Shown: positions 1 to 11,960, numbered from the stretch's first letter. The stretch: DNA of 64,000 nt from Pseudorasbora parva (GCF_024679245.1 NC_090180.1:16772507-16836506); one strand, 5' to 3'. Notes: generated from the sequence alone by a model not told the origin. Made by a program: numbers and translations.

Positions 1-295
1 AACAACTGTTCACAAATGACTTGACCAGGAATAAGAAAATATGGAAGTCAAGGTGATTAATATTCCTTCTCTTTCACACCATTATATATACATTTTAATT
101 AAAATAAAATAAAAAATGACTTTTAGATTTTAGTGTTTCCACAAGTTAAAGATAAATAAAAATTGGTTTGAATTTGCTCTTTTCCAGCCTAAAATGCTTC
201 TGAATTTGTTATAATAGCCATACAATGGACCACATTTTGCAGTAAAGACTTGAACCTTCAAATGTCTCTCCGTTTATGTTCTTAAAAGCCTCCTG
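1..295. other. Upstream AT-rich sequence, nothing recognised
   Basis: I see no coding frame, repeat end or RNA signature here. The stretch is AT-rich and non-repetitive by eye. Its right edge abuts the fossil kmt2c exon, so part of it may be older duplicated gene sequence that has decayed past recognition. I could not align it to the intron in front of the real exon at 11778. Confidence 0.5.
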
Positions 296-485
296 CCTTG
301 TAAGGACGTATAATCATGGCAGCCACACTTCCCAGGCAGAGAAAGAAGTTTAAACTAAATCTAAATGATTTTAAAAAGTAATGTTATTGGATTATTAGTA
401 CTAAGAATATGATAAAATTCTAAATTCTAACTCTAACTGTGTCTATCCTGGAAGCAACATAAACTTGGCTGTAAACATTGACATA
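296..485 (+). pseudogene. Decayed duplicate of the 3' end of kmt2c coding exon 1 plus start of intron
   Basis: This stretch aligns base by base, with small gaps, to the end of the functional kmt2c exon and the intron after it (about 11898-12135). Shared blocks include GTAAGGACG, a CAGAGAAAGAAG exon end, TATCCTGGAAGCAA and ACTTGGCTGT. In the frame of the real exon it reads P-C-K-D-V and then a TAA stop. The arginine codon CGT has become TGT. The donor GTAAGT of the real exon is lost by a small deletion, because the copy runs from GAAG straight into TTTAA. It lies in the same orientation, 11.6 kb upstream of the real exon. The alignment stops where the repeat block at 486 begins. It is best read as a partial, long-dead duplication of the kmt2c 5' region, cut on its right by a repeat insertion. 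Homology is seen directly; the order of events is inferred. Confidence 0.72.
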
Positions 486-605
486 ATTAGGGCCCAAGCC
501 CTGAAAGGGCGCAGAGCCCTATTGTTCTTCTAAGGATTATTTGTTATTAGGGCCCAAGCCCTGAAAGGGCGCAGAGCCCTATTGTTCTTCTAAGGATTAT
601 TTGTT
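486..605. repeat. Two identical 60-bp direct repeats, element terminus
   Basis: The units 486-545 and 546-605 are identical. Each begins ATTAGGGCCCAAGCC and holds a small G/C-rich hairpin (AAGCCCT...AGGGC). The motif GGGCCCAAGCC recurs inverted (GGCTTGGGCCC) at 3874-3884 and 7175-7185, near the far end of each 3.3-kb block. These repeats therefore probably mark one terminus of the mobile element that makes up the block. The duplicated head is present only on the left copy. Confidence 0.75.
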
Positions 606-2369
606 ATTATTATTATTATTTATTATTATTATTTTTTTACGCGACTATTTGGGCATTTTTGGGGCCCTTCCCATGCTCGAAAACTCTTGAAACTTTGCAC
701 ACGCGTCAGAATGCGCGGCCATCAGGGCCGGGCTAAGGCTGGGACCCGGGCGTGGCAGGGGGGCTCGACAGCGCCCCCTAAAGTGGGGTCTGAAAACGGG
801 GTCTATAAATCAAACCAACTTCCACGTATATATATGAAACTCGGTAAACATATAGAGCTCATCGGGCCGAACAACTTTCGTGCTCTAAGTTATGCGTCAG
901 CCCAACAGGAAGTGAGCTATTATGGGTTGTTCGGAAAACGCATGCTCTGAAATTTGCGATACTCCTCCTAGACGATTTACCCGATCAGCACCAAACTCGG
1001 TCAGCATGAAGTAAAGACACTGAGGATGCTAAATTGCGAGCAACGTTTTGATATCTCAAACGGTTTGGCCGTGGCGAAGAGACGAATTTATGGCGAGAAA
1101 AAGAAAACAGGAAGTGTGTTATAACTTTTGCATACATTAATTCATTTTGATGAAACTTCAGCTGTGTGTTCGTTGTAGGAGGCCGATCACATGGATATGA
1201 CTTTTGTGAGACAAAGTTATAGCGCCACCAACTGGCAGCAGGAAGTGTGTCACTTTCAAAATTGCTTTAAATCCCCATCTTATTTTCACCCGATTTACTT
1301 CAAACTTCATCGGTATAATGTCAAAACATGGCAGATATAGACATATGAATGGATTCCTGATTCTAGAAAAACTGTTGTCATGGCAACGTGTCAAAGTCTA
1401 ATAATCTTTTTTGGTGTTTTTGAGACTCTTCACATGCTTGAAATTGTATGAAACTCAACACACACATCTGACATGCTGTCCAGAAGATGCAAGCAAAGAT
1501 TCAGAAACGGGCGTGGTAGAGGGGCTCAGTAGCGCCATCTTTTGTCCAAAGTGGGGGGTTAGTTTTATCTACAGTCACCAAACTCGGTATATATATTGTA
1601 CATTTTGAGCCGGACAACTTTCTAATTTACAGTCATTAGCTCTGACCAACAGGAAGTCAGATAATTTGGTTGGAAGATAACAAGAAGTCAAAAGCGAGCT
1701 CTGAGTTTTTACCTTCTCCTCAAAAGCGATTCATTCAATCTCCTCCAAACTCGGACAACATGAAGTAAATATACAGAAGATGCTAAAATGCGAACGGTTA
1801 TTGGATATCTCAAACGGTGTTCCTGTAGCAAAAGCCTAAAAAACACAAAATAGGGACACACGTGCCTGGTTCATAAATAAGGCTATACTCCCACCTGCTG
1901 GTTATTCTATATAGCACACTGTTGTTGTTTTTTTGTTTTTTTTCAACACTTATGCTCTCACTTAAATGACCAGTAGAGGGCAATATTGTATAAGCTTTCA
2001 AGCAAAAAAACATGCCTCTGTGTGTGTGTGACAATGGTTTTCTAGGCTGGTGGGGACTTAAACCTGAATGCACACAGACTCATGGGGACTTCCCAATGGG
2101 TACAAAAGCTTATAAATCAGACAGAATGAGTTCTTTTGAAGAAAGTTTTGTGTGATGGGTAGGTTTTGGGGCAGGGGCAGTGTAGGATGACAGAATATGG
2201 TTTGTACAGCATAAAAACCATTACGTCTATGAGTCCCCAGAAAGATAGTGAACCAGACATGAGTGTGTGTGTATGCGTGTGTGTTTGTGGGTGGGTGTGG
2301 GTGTTGTGGATGGGGGATGGTGGATGGGCTTAACTGATAAGAGTTGCCTGCAGCATACTTCAGCATTAC

Positions 2370-2416
<47 letters not shown>

Positions 2417-3000
2417 CTTTTTGCTAGCCTGGTGGGGACTTCAACCTGAATGCACACAGACTCATGGGGACACGACTCATTTCTACAGTGTGTGTGTGTG
2501 TGTGTGAGCCACTCTTCTGTCTAAAAAGATTACCTCTCAATGCTGTGCTTTGGCCTGCATTAAAGGATAAAACATTTTATTCTGGGTTTGAATAAAAAAA
2601 TGAATGTATAAAACCAGTTTATTTGTAGGGCATTGACAATATTGTTTTATATAATTAGTTAAATAATTGTGTTAATACAAACAATTATTAATACAAAAAT
2701 ATAAATATAAAAAAACATTACTAACAAAAGAAAAAAACATTTAATTGTTTAAAAAAAAAAGTAGATTAATGCCTTTTGTTTAAATATAAATATAGAATAA
2801 CTAAATATAGAATAACCAGAAGGTGGAAGTGTAGCCTTATTCAGTAACCAGGTTGGATATGTCCTAGGGAACACTGTTTTGAAGATAAAACTATTGTTGT
2901 TTTTGCAAAACTGTTTTCAGATGGTGAAATAAAAACAATGTACTCTCTCAGTTTAGATTTTGTGTCTGTCATTCCCCTTCCCCCTCCCTCTCTCAGGATC

Positions 3001-3063
<63 letters not shown>

Positions 3064-3906
3064 AGGGGGTCTCTCTCACTCTCTGTGTGTGTGTGTGTGT
3101 GTGTGTGTAGGGGGTCTCTCTCACTCTGTCTGTGTCACCTTGTCTCTTGTTTTTTCATAATTTAACCCTTTCATATCATAATTGCTATCAGCAATATCTA
3201 TCACTTTATTGTGAAAAATAAGTTTAAAAAAATGTATTATATATATATATATATAAAAATACTGGTCTTCTGAACTTACAATATTTTGAGCTGCAAAAAA
3301 TACATTTGCACATAATTGAAAGTGATATCCTAATACTTTTAATTGTTTTCTTTAACATTGGCTTTAAAGAAGGTCATGTGCTGTGTTTGCAAAGATCATG
3401 TATGACACCTCTTTAAACTAATTATTTATTGATAGAATTCAAATGGATAAAAAAATTAAATTTCACATGAATTTATAAAAGTGGCTGTTTATTATAAACT
3501 TCCATAAATTATATGCACGCATATTACTCTTACCTGACACTGATATTAAAATCATTGTTGCGGTCTCTGTGATTTGGCTTAATTTATTTTTAAGAGAAGT
3601 GTAAGGATAATACAACTTCAGCATTTGGACAGTATTCTGCACTCATTTTGAAATTGACATTTGACATCACCTGACATAAAATTAATGAATAAAATGTAAT
3701 TGATCTCAGAGATGTGAGTGTTGTGGTTCCTGGTCATAGCAGCACCAGTTGCTGCAGTTAATGAGGTGAATTCAAATGACTTAGACAAAGTCCCATTATT
3801 TATTTTCCCATATTAAATGCCTATTGGCTGCTGTGCACAGTTAAGCTGATGCCACCGGGGTGGCGGTGCCCCCGGCTTGGGCCCGTCATCGCTGCTCGCA
3901 GCTTTA
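606..3906. repeat. Tandem 3301-bp block, copy 1 (teleost interspersed element with TG microsatellites)
   Basis: This block is repeated almost base for base at 3907-7207. From left to right it has an ATT-rich track, then a body with two degenerate sub-repeats about 765 bp apart. The sub-repeats start near 658 and 1417, and both contain GGGCGTGG, AGCGCC and an AACAGGAAGT motif. A part with repeated GTGGGGACTT/CACACAGACTCATGGGGAC modules follows (2046 and 2428). There are TG microsatellites near 2371-2413, 2488-2507, 3004-3061 and 3083-3109. The tail ends GCAGCTTTAA. There is no convincing coding frame; the short open frames are low-complexity or unrelated to known proteins. It looks like a non-autonomous fish repeat of uncertain class. 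Confidence 0.85.
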
Positions 3907-5670
3907 ATTATTATTATTATTTATTATTATTATTTTTTTACGCGACTATTTGGGCATTTTTGGGGCCCTTCCCATGCTCGAAAACTCTTGAAACTTTGCA
4001 CACGCGTCAGAATGCGCGGCCATCAGGGCCGGGCTAAGGCTGGGACCCGGGCGTGGCAGGGGGGCTCGACAGCGCCCCCTAAAGTGGGGTCTGAAAACGG
4101 GGTCTATAAATCAAACCAACTTCCACGTATATATATGAAACTCGGTAAACATATAGAGCTCATCGGGCCGAACAACTTTCGTGCTCTAAGTTATGCGTCA
4201 GCCCAACAGGAAGTGAGCTATTATGGGTTGTTCGGAAAACGCATGCTCTGAAATTTGCGATACTCCTCCTAGACGATTTACCCGATCAGCACCAAACTCG
4301 GTCAGCATGAAGTAAAGACACTGAGGATGCTAAATTGCGAGCAACGTTTTGATATCTCAAACGGTTTGGCCGTGGCGAAGAGACGAATTTATGGCGAGAA
4401 AAAGGAAACAGGAAGTGTGTTATAACTTTTGCATACATTAATTCATTTTGATGAAACTTCAGCTGTGTGTTCGTTGTAGGAGGCCGATCACATGGATATG
4501 ACTTTTGTGAGACAAAGTTATAGCGCCACCAACTGGCAGCAGGAAGTGTGTCACTTTCAAAATTGCTTTAAATCCCCATCTTATTTTCACCCGATTTACT
4601 TCAAACTTCATCGGTATAATGTCAAAACATGGCAGATATAGACATATGAATGGATTCCTGATTCTAGAAAAACTGTTGTCATGGCAACGTGTCAAAGTCT
4701 AATAATCTTTTTTGGTGTTTTTGAGACTCTTCACATGCTTGAAATTGTATGAAACTCAACACACACATCTGACATGCTGTCCAGAAGATGCAAGCAAAGA
4801 TTCAGAAACGGGCGTGGTAGAGGGGCTCAGTAGCGCCATCTTTTGTCCAAAGTGGGGGGTTAGTTTTATCTACAGTCACCAAACTCGGTATATATATTGT
4901 ACATTTTGAGCCGGACAACTTTCTAATTTACAGTCATTAGCTCTGACCAACAGGAAGTCAGATAATTTGGTTGGAAGATAACAAGAAGTCAAAAGCGAGC
5001 TCTGAGTTTTTACCTTCTCCTCAAAAGCGATTCATTCAATCTCCTCCAAACTCGGACAACATGAAGTAAATATACAGAAGATGCTAAAATGCGAACGGTT
5101 ATTGGATATCTCAAACGGTGTTCCTGTAGCAAAAGCCTAAAAAACACAAAATAGGGACACACGTGCCTGGTTCATAAATAAGGCTATACTCCCACCTGCT
5201 GGTTATTCTATATAGCACACTGTTGTTGTTTTTTTGTTTTTTTTCAACACTTATGCTCTCACTTAAATGACCAGTAGAGGGCAATATTGTATAAGCTTTC
5301 AAGCAAAAAAACATGCCTCTGTGTGTGTGTGACAATGGTTTTCTAGGCTGGTGGGGACTTAAACCTGAATGCACACAGACTCATGGGGACTTCCCAATGG
5401 GTACAAAAGCTTATAAATCAGACAGAATGAGTTCTTTTGAAGAAAGTTTTGTGTGATGGGTAGGTTTTGGGGCAGGGGCAGTGTAGGATGACAGAATATG
5501 GTTTGTACAGCATAAAAACCATTACGTCTATGAGTCCCCAGAAAGATAGTGAACCAGACATGAGTGTGTGTGTATGCGTGTGTGTTTGTGGGTGGGTGTG
5601 GGTGTTGTGGATGGGGGATGGTGGATGGGCTTAACTGATAAGAGTTGCCTGCAGCATACTTCAGCATTAC

Positions 5671-5719
<49 letters not shown>

Positions 5720-6303
5720 CTTTTTGCTAGCCTGGTGGGGACTTCAACCTGAATGCACACAGACTCATGGGGACACGACTCATTTCTACAGTGTGTGTGT
5801 GTGTGTGTGAGCCACTCTTCTGTCTAAAAAGATTACCTCTCAATGCTGTGCTTTGGCCTGCATTAAAGGATAAAACATTTTATTCTGGGTTTGAATAAAA
5901 AAATGAATGTATAAAACCAGTTTATTTGTAGGGCATTGACAATATTGTTTTATATAATTAGTTAAATAATTGTGTTAATACAAACAATTATTAATACAAA
6001 AATATAAATATAAAAAAACATTACTAACAAAAGAAAAAAACATTTAATTGTTTAAAAAAAAAAGTAGATTAATGCCTTTTGTTTAAATATAAATATAGAA
6101 TAACTAAATATAGAATAACCAGAAGGTGGAAGTGTAGCCTTATTCAGTAACCAGGTTGGATATGTCCTAGGGAACACTGTTTTGAAGATAAAACTATTGT
6201 TGTTTTTGCAAAACTGTTTTCAGATGGTGAAATAAAAACAATGTACTCTCTCAGTTTAGATTTTGTGTCTGTCATTCCCCTTCCCCCTCCCTCTCTCAGG
6301 ATC

Positions 6304-6364
<61 letters not shown>

Positions 6365-7207
6365 AGGGGGTCTCTCTCACTCTCTGTGTGTGTGTGTGTG
6401 TGTGTGTGTAGGGGGTCTCTCTCACTCTGTCTGTGTCACCTTGTCTCTTGTTTTTTCATAATTTAACCCTTTCATATCATAATTGCTATCAGCAATATCT
6501 ATCACTTTATTGTGAAAAATAAGTTTAAAAAAATGTATTATATATATATATATATAAAAATACTGGTCTTCTGAACTTACAATATTTTGAGCTGCAAAAA
6601 ATACATTTGCACATAATTGAAAGTGATATCCTAATACTTTTAATTGTTTTCTTTAACATTGGCTTTAAAGAAGGTCATGTGCTGTGTTTGCAAAGATCAT
6701 GTATGACACCTCTTTAAACTAATTATTTATTGATAGAATTCAAATGGATAAAAAAATTAAATTTCACATGAATTTATAAAAGTGGCTGTTTATTATAAAC
6801 TTCCATAAATTATATGCACGCATATTACTCTTACCTGACACTGATATTAAAATCATTGTTGCGGTCTCTGTGATTTGGCTTAATTTATTTTTAAGAGAAG
6901 TGTAAGGATAATACAACTTCAGCATTTGGACAGTATTCTGCACTCATTTTGAAATTGACATTTGACATCACCTGACATAAAATTAATGAATAAAATGTAA
7001 TTGATCTCAGAGATGTGAGTGTTGTGGTTCCTGGTCATAGCAGCACCAGTTGCTGCAGTTAATGAGGTGAATTCAAATGACTTAGACAAAGTCCCATTAT
7101 TTATTTTCCCATATTAAATGCCTATTGGCTGCTGTGCACAGTTAAGCTGATGCCACCGGGGTGGCGGTGCCCCCGGCTTGGGCCCGTCATCGCTGCTCGC
7201 AGCTTTA
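3907..7207. repeat. Tandem 3301-bp block, copy 2
   Basis: This is a direct copy of 606-3906. The differences I could see are one A/G substitution (near 1104 against 4405) and changes of 2 bp in two TG tracts. The junction between copies is a fusion of the tail (GCAGCTTTAA) with the ATT-rich track, without the GGGCCC head found on the left. The near identity implies either a very recent unequal exchange or an assembly duplication of one locus. Confidence 0.9.
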
Positions 7208-7334
7208 ATTTAAGTTGCATTTACCCTGAACTTTTCTCAGATAGTCATGTTTAGGAAACAATTTTTTGATAAGCAATTTAAAAAAAGGAAGCGTTTATTT
7301 GCACAACAAAATAAACAGTATTGTAATATCAGAT

Positions 7335-7420
<86 letters not shown>

Positions 7421-7622
7421 AGGTCCTATAAAAATATATTAGAACTTAACTATTCTATCTAAAGTTTTTGAAAATGTTTCAAAGAAAATCATTGCTGAAA
7501 ACTTAACATTTAACTTAAAACCAGTTAATAAGGAACAGTACTTTTATTTTATACAAATGCGGTCTCTGGTTGGCTCCAGAATCAGACCACATTCCGTTCC
7601 GCGTTTTGCAGATATTATGTGC

Positions 7623-7659
<37 letters not shown>

Positions 7660-7859
7660 GCCTCACCTGCTGAGCGCTCCAACATATCACTCCGCAGGGT
7701 CAGTTTATATTATTTTTATTTTGCACTGGCGTTTGTAAAACCGCTAATATATTATTTAAAAATACATTGCAATGTTATTATGAAGGTTAATAACGTGCAC
7801 GTCTATATGAGAAGGTGTCGTTCCTTTAAGTGCCGTGCCTAATGTTGTGGCACTATTTA
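7208..7859. repeat. TA microsatellite and poly(A) tract in otherwise plain sequence
   Basis: A pure (TA)n run occupies 7337-7412 and a 30-base A run occupies 7627-7656. Translating the A run gives a poly-lysine artefact. The rest of the stretch has no gene signature. It separates the repeat block from the CpG-enriched candidate promoter. Confidence 0.8.
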
Positions 7860-8592
7860 GCATGGTGTCGCTCACAGTGCGTGATTCGGTTACACTCAAA
7901 TATGGCTACCGTGGAGTGAGAGCTACAACTTTAATTGTACTAATGCAGAAATGTAACGTTTTACTTCGTTCTCCGTTCTACAGTCGCGTCTAATTATCGT
8001 ATTTTGCTTCTACAGATTGTGAATACCCAAGCAAGGATACCATCTCGATGTGTTTAGCCTTAATAAAGTGTTGCTCGAAATTTGCAGCTTGCTCCGCGAG
8101 CTGATCGAAATCGTCAGGATTGGAAGCTTGAAAGCGAAATCAGCTTTCGGTTTTTACCTCATTTGGGGATATTTTTGGCTATATTTTCCCGAATGTGGCC
8201 AGCGATCGGCTCCTGTCATCGCCTTGCAGGAGCTCAGATAGCGGTCGGTATGGCTTGTTTTCGGATGAGGGATGTAACCCGCGAGGATTTGGCGATGTGG
8301 GATGAAGCGGAATAAAGAAAAGTGATCCGTCCAAACCGAAGCAAAGCGGATGCGTTCTGCCTATGGATTAAACATTATAGATTTTCTGGATATAAAAGTG
8401 GATTTTACTGGAATACGTGTACAATATCGCAGAAGATATCGCTTTGTCACGCTGGCTTATTTTCCTGAGGAATAGTGGTGTATTCCTCCCCAACCCCCCA
8501 GCGCCACAAACACTAAACAAAAGTACTATATGTCACGTATATGACGGTTCTTGTCATGAAGGAAATAAATAAAAATTGCTAGGGTCGAAGAG
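7860..8592 (+). promoter_or_regulatory. kmt2c: Candidate kmt2c promoter and non-coding first exon
   Basis: CpG density rises sharply here; I count about 22 CpG in 8041-8340, where neighbouring sequence has very few. The stretch ends in a near-consensus splice donor, GAAGAG|GTAAGTA, with GT at 8593-8594. The coding exon at 11778 starts one base before its ATG, directly after a good acceptor, so an upstream non-coding exon is required. Joining the 8592 donor to the 11778 acceptor gives GAAGAGA-ATG, with A at -3, a favourable start context. Small open frames within 8050-8315 would be upstream ORFs or chance. The transcription start is not visible; the exon's left edge is only a guess. Confidence 0.45.
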
Positions 8593-11500
8593 GTAAGTAA
8601 ATATCGATCGATTAGTGTGTTGTGTGTGTTTCTCGTTATCATTTGCGAGCGCTTTTGTCGTATCTGTCGCCTTTTTGCATGCGAGCACTTGATTTTTGAC
8701 CGAGTGTGCAGCTTTTCTCCATCTAAAATCATCCCGAGATGTTTAAAAACGTCCTGCATCTTTACTGTCCACTGCCTTTAATGGCCCGTTATATGATTCC
8801 CGCTTGGATAGGTGACTCCAAGCTTGAGTAATGTTTCCAAGTTAATCAGCCGGGCTGCAAGGCCTCTACTGTATCCACTTATAGCCTTTCTTGCGCATTT
8901 ACAGTCATCTTTCCACTGTAACACCATCACATCTAAGTTGACAATACGTTGCACGTGATGATCATCTGCCGAGACGTGAATGTTTGGAGAGCACCGATAC
9001 TTTGTATGCAGGTAGGTTTAGCTTTTGGGCTCCCTTAAGAGTGCCAATCCGTCTCTCATTTAAAGTCACTGGCTTGTCCTTGTTTCCCCCCCAAATTTTA
9101 TTAAAAAAAGTATTACGTAGGGAAAACGTTTGAGTATTTCATGGCATGATGGTATTATTGGCACCCTGCGTATGTAAGGCTCTGAAACACAAAGCTCTGG
9201 AGACAACCGAACAAAGGCAAAAAGCTGGACATGCCCCCTCATGTGAAGAAGCTCTTGCTTTGTGTGCTTCTGTTGTTTCACCAAGGCTGTCCCTCTGGTT
9301 CCTGTATGTGTTGGGCTATCTAATCATTTTTTATATCCTATGTGTATATATATCATGTTAATTGTGAGGTAGACTATGTATTATATGAATCTTACAAGTA
9401 GTATTCAAAAGTATTCATGTGTGTGAAATACCCACTCTGTAGATAACTTCAAAACAGGCAGGTCCTCTATATGGGGCTTAGAAATGTTTAATAATTTTAG
9501 ATATATTGTTTCTAGGATGTTTGCCAACAGTTCTTCTAACCCAAATTGATGGAGTGCATAGTTTTTATTTCTTAAACAACCATGTAGGAAGACACATCAT
9601 GGCCATATCCCAGGATGACGATGTCAAAATTCGTCAGGCTCAGATTGTGAACAAATGGTTGAGAGGGAGGATGAAGAATAATTTTTTACACATGAATTGG
9701 CACCTCTGAATCCAGACCTTGAATTTATTGAAAGTCTTTTGGATGTCCTGGAGGAGACTTTACCGAGTGCTGTACTCTTGCGTTGTCAATACAAGACCTT
9801 TATCATTGCATATTTCCATCAAGAGGTGCATGGATTTCTGTTCAAGATATTGTAACAGTTAACATGCTAAAAACATAATCTTCACTGTAATAATGTTCCA
9901 ATCTTTGACACTTTATGTGACCTATTTGAATCCAAACGGAAACCTTTTTTTTCCCTCTGGCCGGGCAGTGTGGTTTATAGTGTTATTGCGTAATTTCAAA
10001 ATAGCATCAGTATTAAGTGTAAACAGCAACATTTATGCGGTTATAAGACCCACATGTAATTCACATGTGAATGCATTAGCTGGTGCTGCTACCATGTTGT
10101 GTGTCAGAAACACCTGTTCATCTGTCTGATTAACTTCAATTTGCATGTAAGGAGATGCTTTTGCAAACTACATTTCTCAAAATGAACCCAAAGACAATGA
10201 TAATTATGCAGAAGCATCATTCTATACATACACAGCTGCTGTTTAATTGATTGAACAGAGGGAACAATCCAAGAGTCTGTCTCCTTTTGTAAGCTTTAAC
10301 CTTTTAATTTACTGCACTCTTGTTATTTATTCTTTATAGTTTCCCTGTAATGCCTCTGCCATACTCGGACCTGGAAGGTTTAGAAGAAATAATTTGCAGA
10401 TGTTAACAATGAGCAACAGATTGTGACCATTTTTTAAAAGACACCTTTAAACCCATGTCATTATATGTCAGGTGGTCTATATACTGAAACTTCATTTTCT
10501 GTTAAATTGTCTCATGTCTCATTTTACTCCTAGTTGACAGAATAAACATTCAGCAGATGTATGCATTTCTAAAGGGTTTTTTTTTCTGTGAAAAGGGACT
10601 AAAAAGTATTGATGAGTCATCTTGCACACAAGGGCGTATCCAAATGTTTGTCCAATCAAATGTGCTTTAGAATGATAATGTCCACCCCATGTTATTGTCT
10701 ACATATGGTTAGCAATAGCATGTAGCACATCATGCTTCTCAGCTGTGACTTCGACCAAAGCCTATTGGCTGTTTTAAAAAAAAGGAGGCGATTTCTACAG
10801 TATGTCCTCCCCCAGCTTCTCGTTTCAATTACAAATATAACACAGAAAAAAATGCACTTGCCAAGCCATTTCATAAGGTTTTAAATGGCTGCCACAGACA
10901 ATGTGTATGTACACACTAATGGTAATGCACACGGTCTCATTGAAGGCTTGACTCAACCATGTGAGGCCTAATTGTTTACTCAAGGCAGGATACAATGAGC
11001 GCAACCCAGGGAGGGATCCCACGTAGTTCCCGGAAAAGACAGCATCCCGTTGGCAATATGCCTTGTCAGCTGAGTGGACAGGTTGGCAGAAGCACCACGC
11101 AGAGCAGGTGCAAGGGTCAGCACTGGGGATCCAGCAGAGCAGCAGCTAACAATATGCACAACATTCAGAAAGAATATAACAACAAGACCCGAAACATTGG
11201 TCTGTCGGTCTGTCACTATTAACTGTGCCGTGTTTACTTCTTTAGATTGCGAAGTCCTAGGCTGTGCTAATATGTCGCAAGTCACAAAGAGAGATTGATT
11301 TGGGCTATTACATAGCTGATAAGGATTTAATTTTATTTAAATATTTGCCAGTTTTAAATTGAAGGAAAAGTGTGTACCAAAATTGTGTCTAGTGTAACAA
11401 AACTTGATAGCATCATGTGGATTGATTTTATTGGATTTAATAAAGTGTGCTAACGCTTGTTTTTTTTTTACTAGTTTTAGAGTTTTGAGATATAATCCAC

Positions 11501-11777
11501 ACTATGAGCAAATCATACAAGCTTATTAAAATATTGTTTTACTTTTAACCTCAGGGATTATTTTCTCCTCCGGCATTACCAGGTTTTTAATAAATTCAGA
11601 AATAAAACCTTACTGGTTGGAGAATGATGTTTTATAGGTGAAAAGCTGGAAAACTTGCTGTGTTTAAAGCTTTTTTGGAAATGTACAATTTTGTCGACCT
11701 ACAGAATAGCAGACATTTATGATGTTATATACTTGTTTGTGAAAATAATATAGAATGTTTACACATCTTTTTCACAG
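8593..11777 (+). other. kmt2c: Putative 5'-UTR intron
   Basis: This lies between the candidate donor at 8593 and the firm acceptor CTTTTTCACAG ending at 11777. It holds a Tc1/mariner relic (9600-9970). A mixed-composition stretch at 10985-11290 is open in several frames on both strands, but I recognise no protein in it. The rest is AT-rich with no feature I can name. Confidence 0.5.
9600..9970 (+). mobile_element. Tc1/mariner transposase relic, 3' end with terminal repeat
   Basis: Translated with tolerance for frame breaks, 9690-9790 reads close to N-P-D-L-E-F-I-E-S-L-L-D-V-L-E-E-T-L-P-S. This is the signature around the last catalytic aspartate of Tc1-like transposases (usual form S-P-D-L-N-P-I-E-x-L-W-D-x-L-E). 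About 150 bp further on, CTTTTTTTTCCCTCTGGCC followed by GGGCAGTG resembles the terminal inverted repeat of fish Tc1-like elements. Stops and frameshifts make it dead, and the left half is missing or unrecognisable. It lies in the putative first intron of kmt2c. Confidence 0.7.
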
Positions 11778-11778
11778 A

Positions 11779-11960
11779 ATGTCATCAGAGGAGAAAAGTC
11801 TAGACCCCTCTGACAAAGGACCCTCACCACCTCCTAGCAGCTCTGGGGCCACTCCCACTGGAAGTCCGGCCCCCACAGATAAGCGGCCCCGGGGCCGCCC
11901 TCGTAAGGACGCATTATCCACGGCAACAACACTTCCATCTGTGCCCAGACAGAGAAAGAA
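11779..11960 (+). CDS. kmt2c: kmt2c coding exon 1: start codon and AT-hook
   Basis: This exon encodes residues 1-60 plus two bases of codon 61. The start MSSEEKSLDP and the AT-hook KRPRGRPRKD at residues 35-44 match the KMT2C N-terminus. In other vertebrates the same order is seen: a Pro/Ser-rich linker, then the AT-hook. The AT-hook binds the minor groove of AT-rich DNA. The exon proper begins at 11778, right after the acceptor CTTTTTCACAG. An in-frame ATG at 11755 lies inside the intron and is not the start. The donor AGAAAGAA|GTAAGT is strong. A decayed duplicate of the right half lies at 296-485. Residues 11-34 are Ser/Pro/Thr-rich and probably disordered. Confidence 0.93.

Noticed and set aside
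296..485. A second functional kmt2c start exon
   Set aside because: In-frame stop and destroyed splice donor show that it is dead.
2227..3165. Open frames reading Cys-Val or Thr-His repeats in the TG tracts (also 5359-5810 and 6144-6466)
   Set aside because: They are dinucleotide microsatellite translations, present on both strands, with no protein signature.
7247..7842. Frames with Tyr-Ile repeats and a poly-lysine stretch
   Set aside because: Artefacts of the (TA)n run and of the 30-base A tract.
11755..11778. Upstream in-frame ATG before the kmt2c start
   Set aside because: It lies in the intron, before the acceptor at 11777; the family start MSSEE is at 11779.
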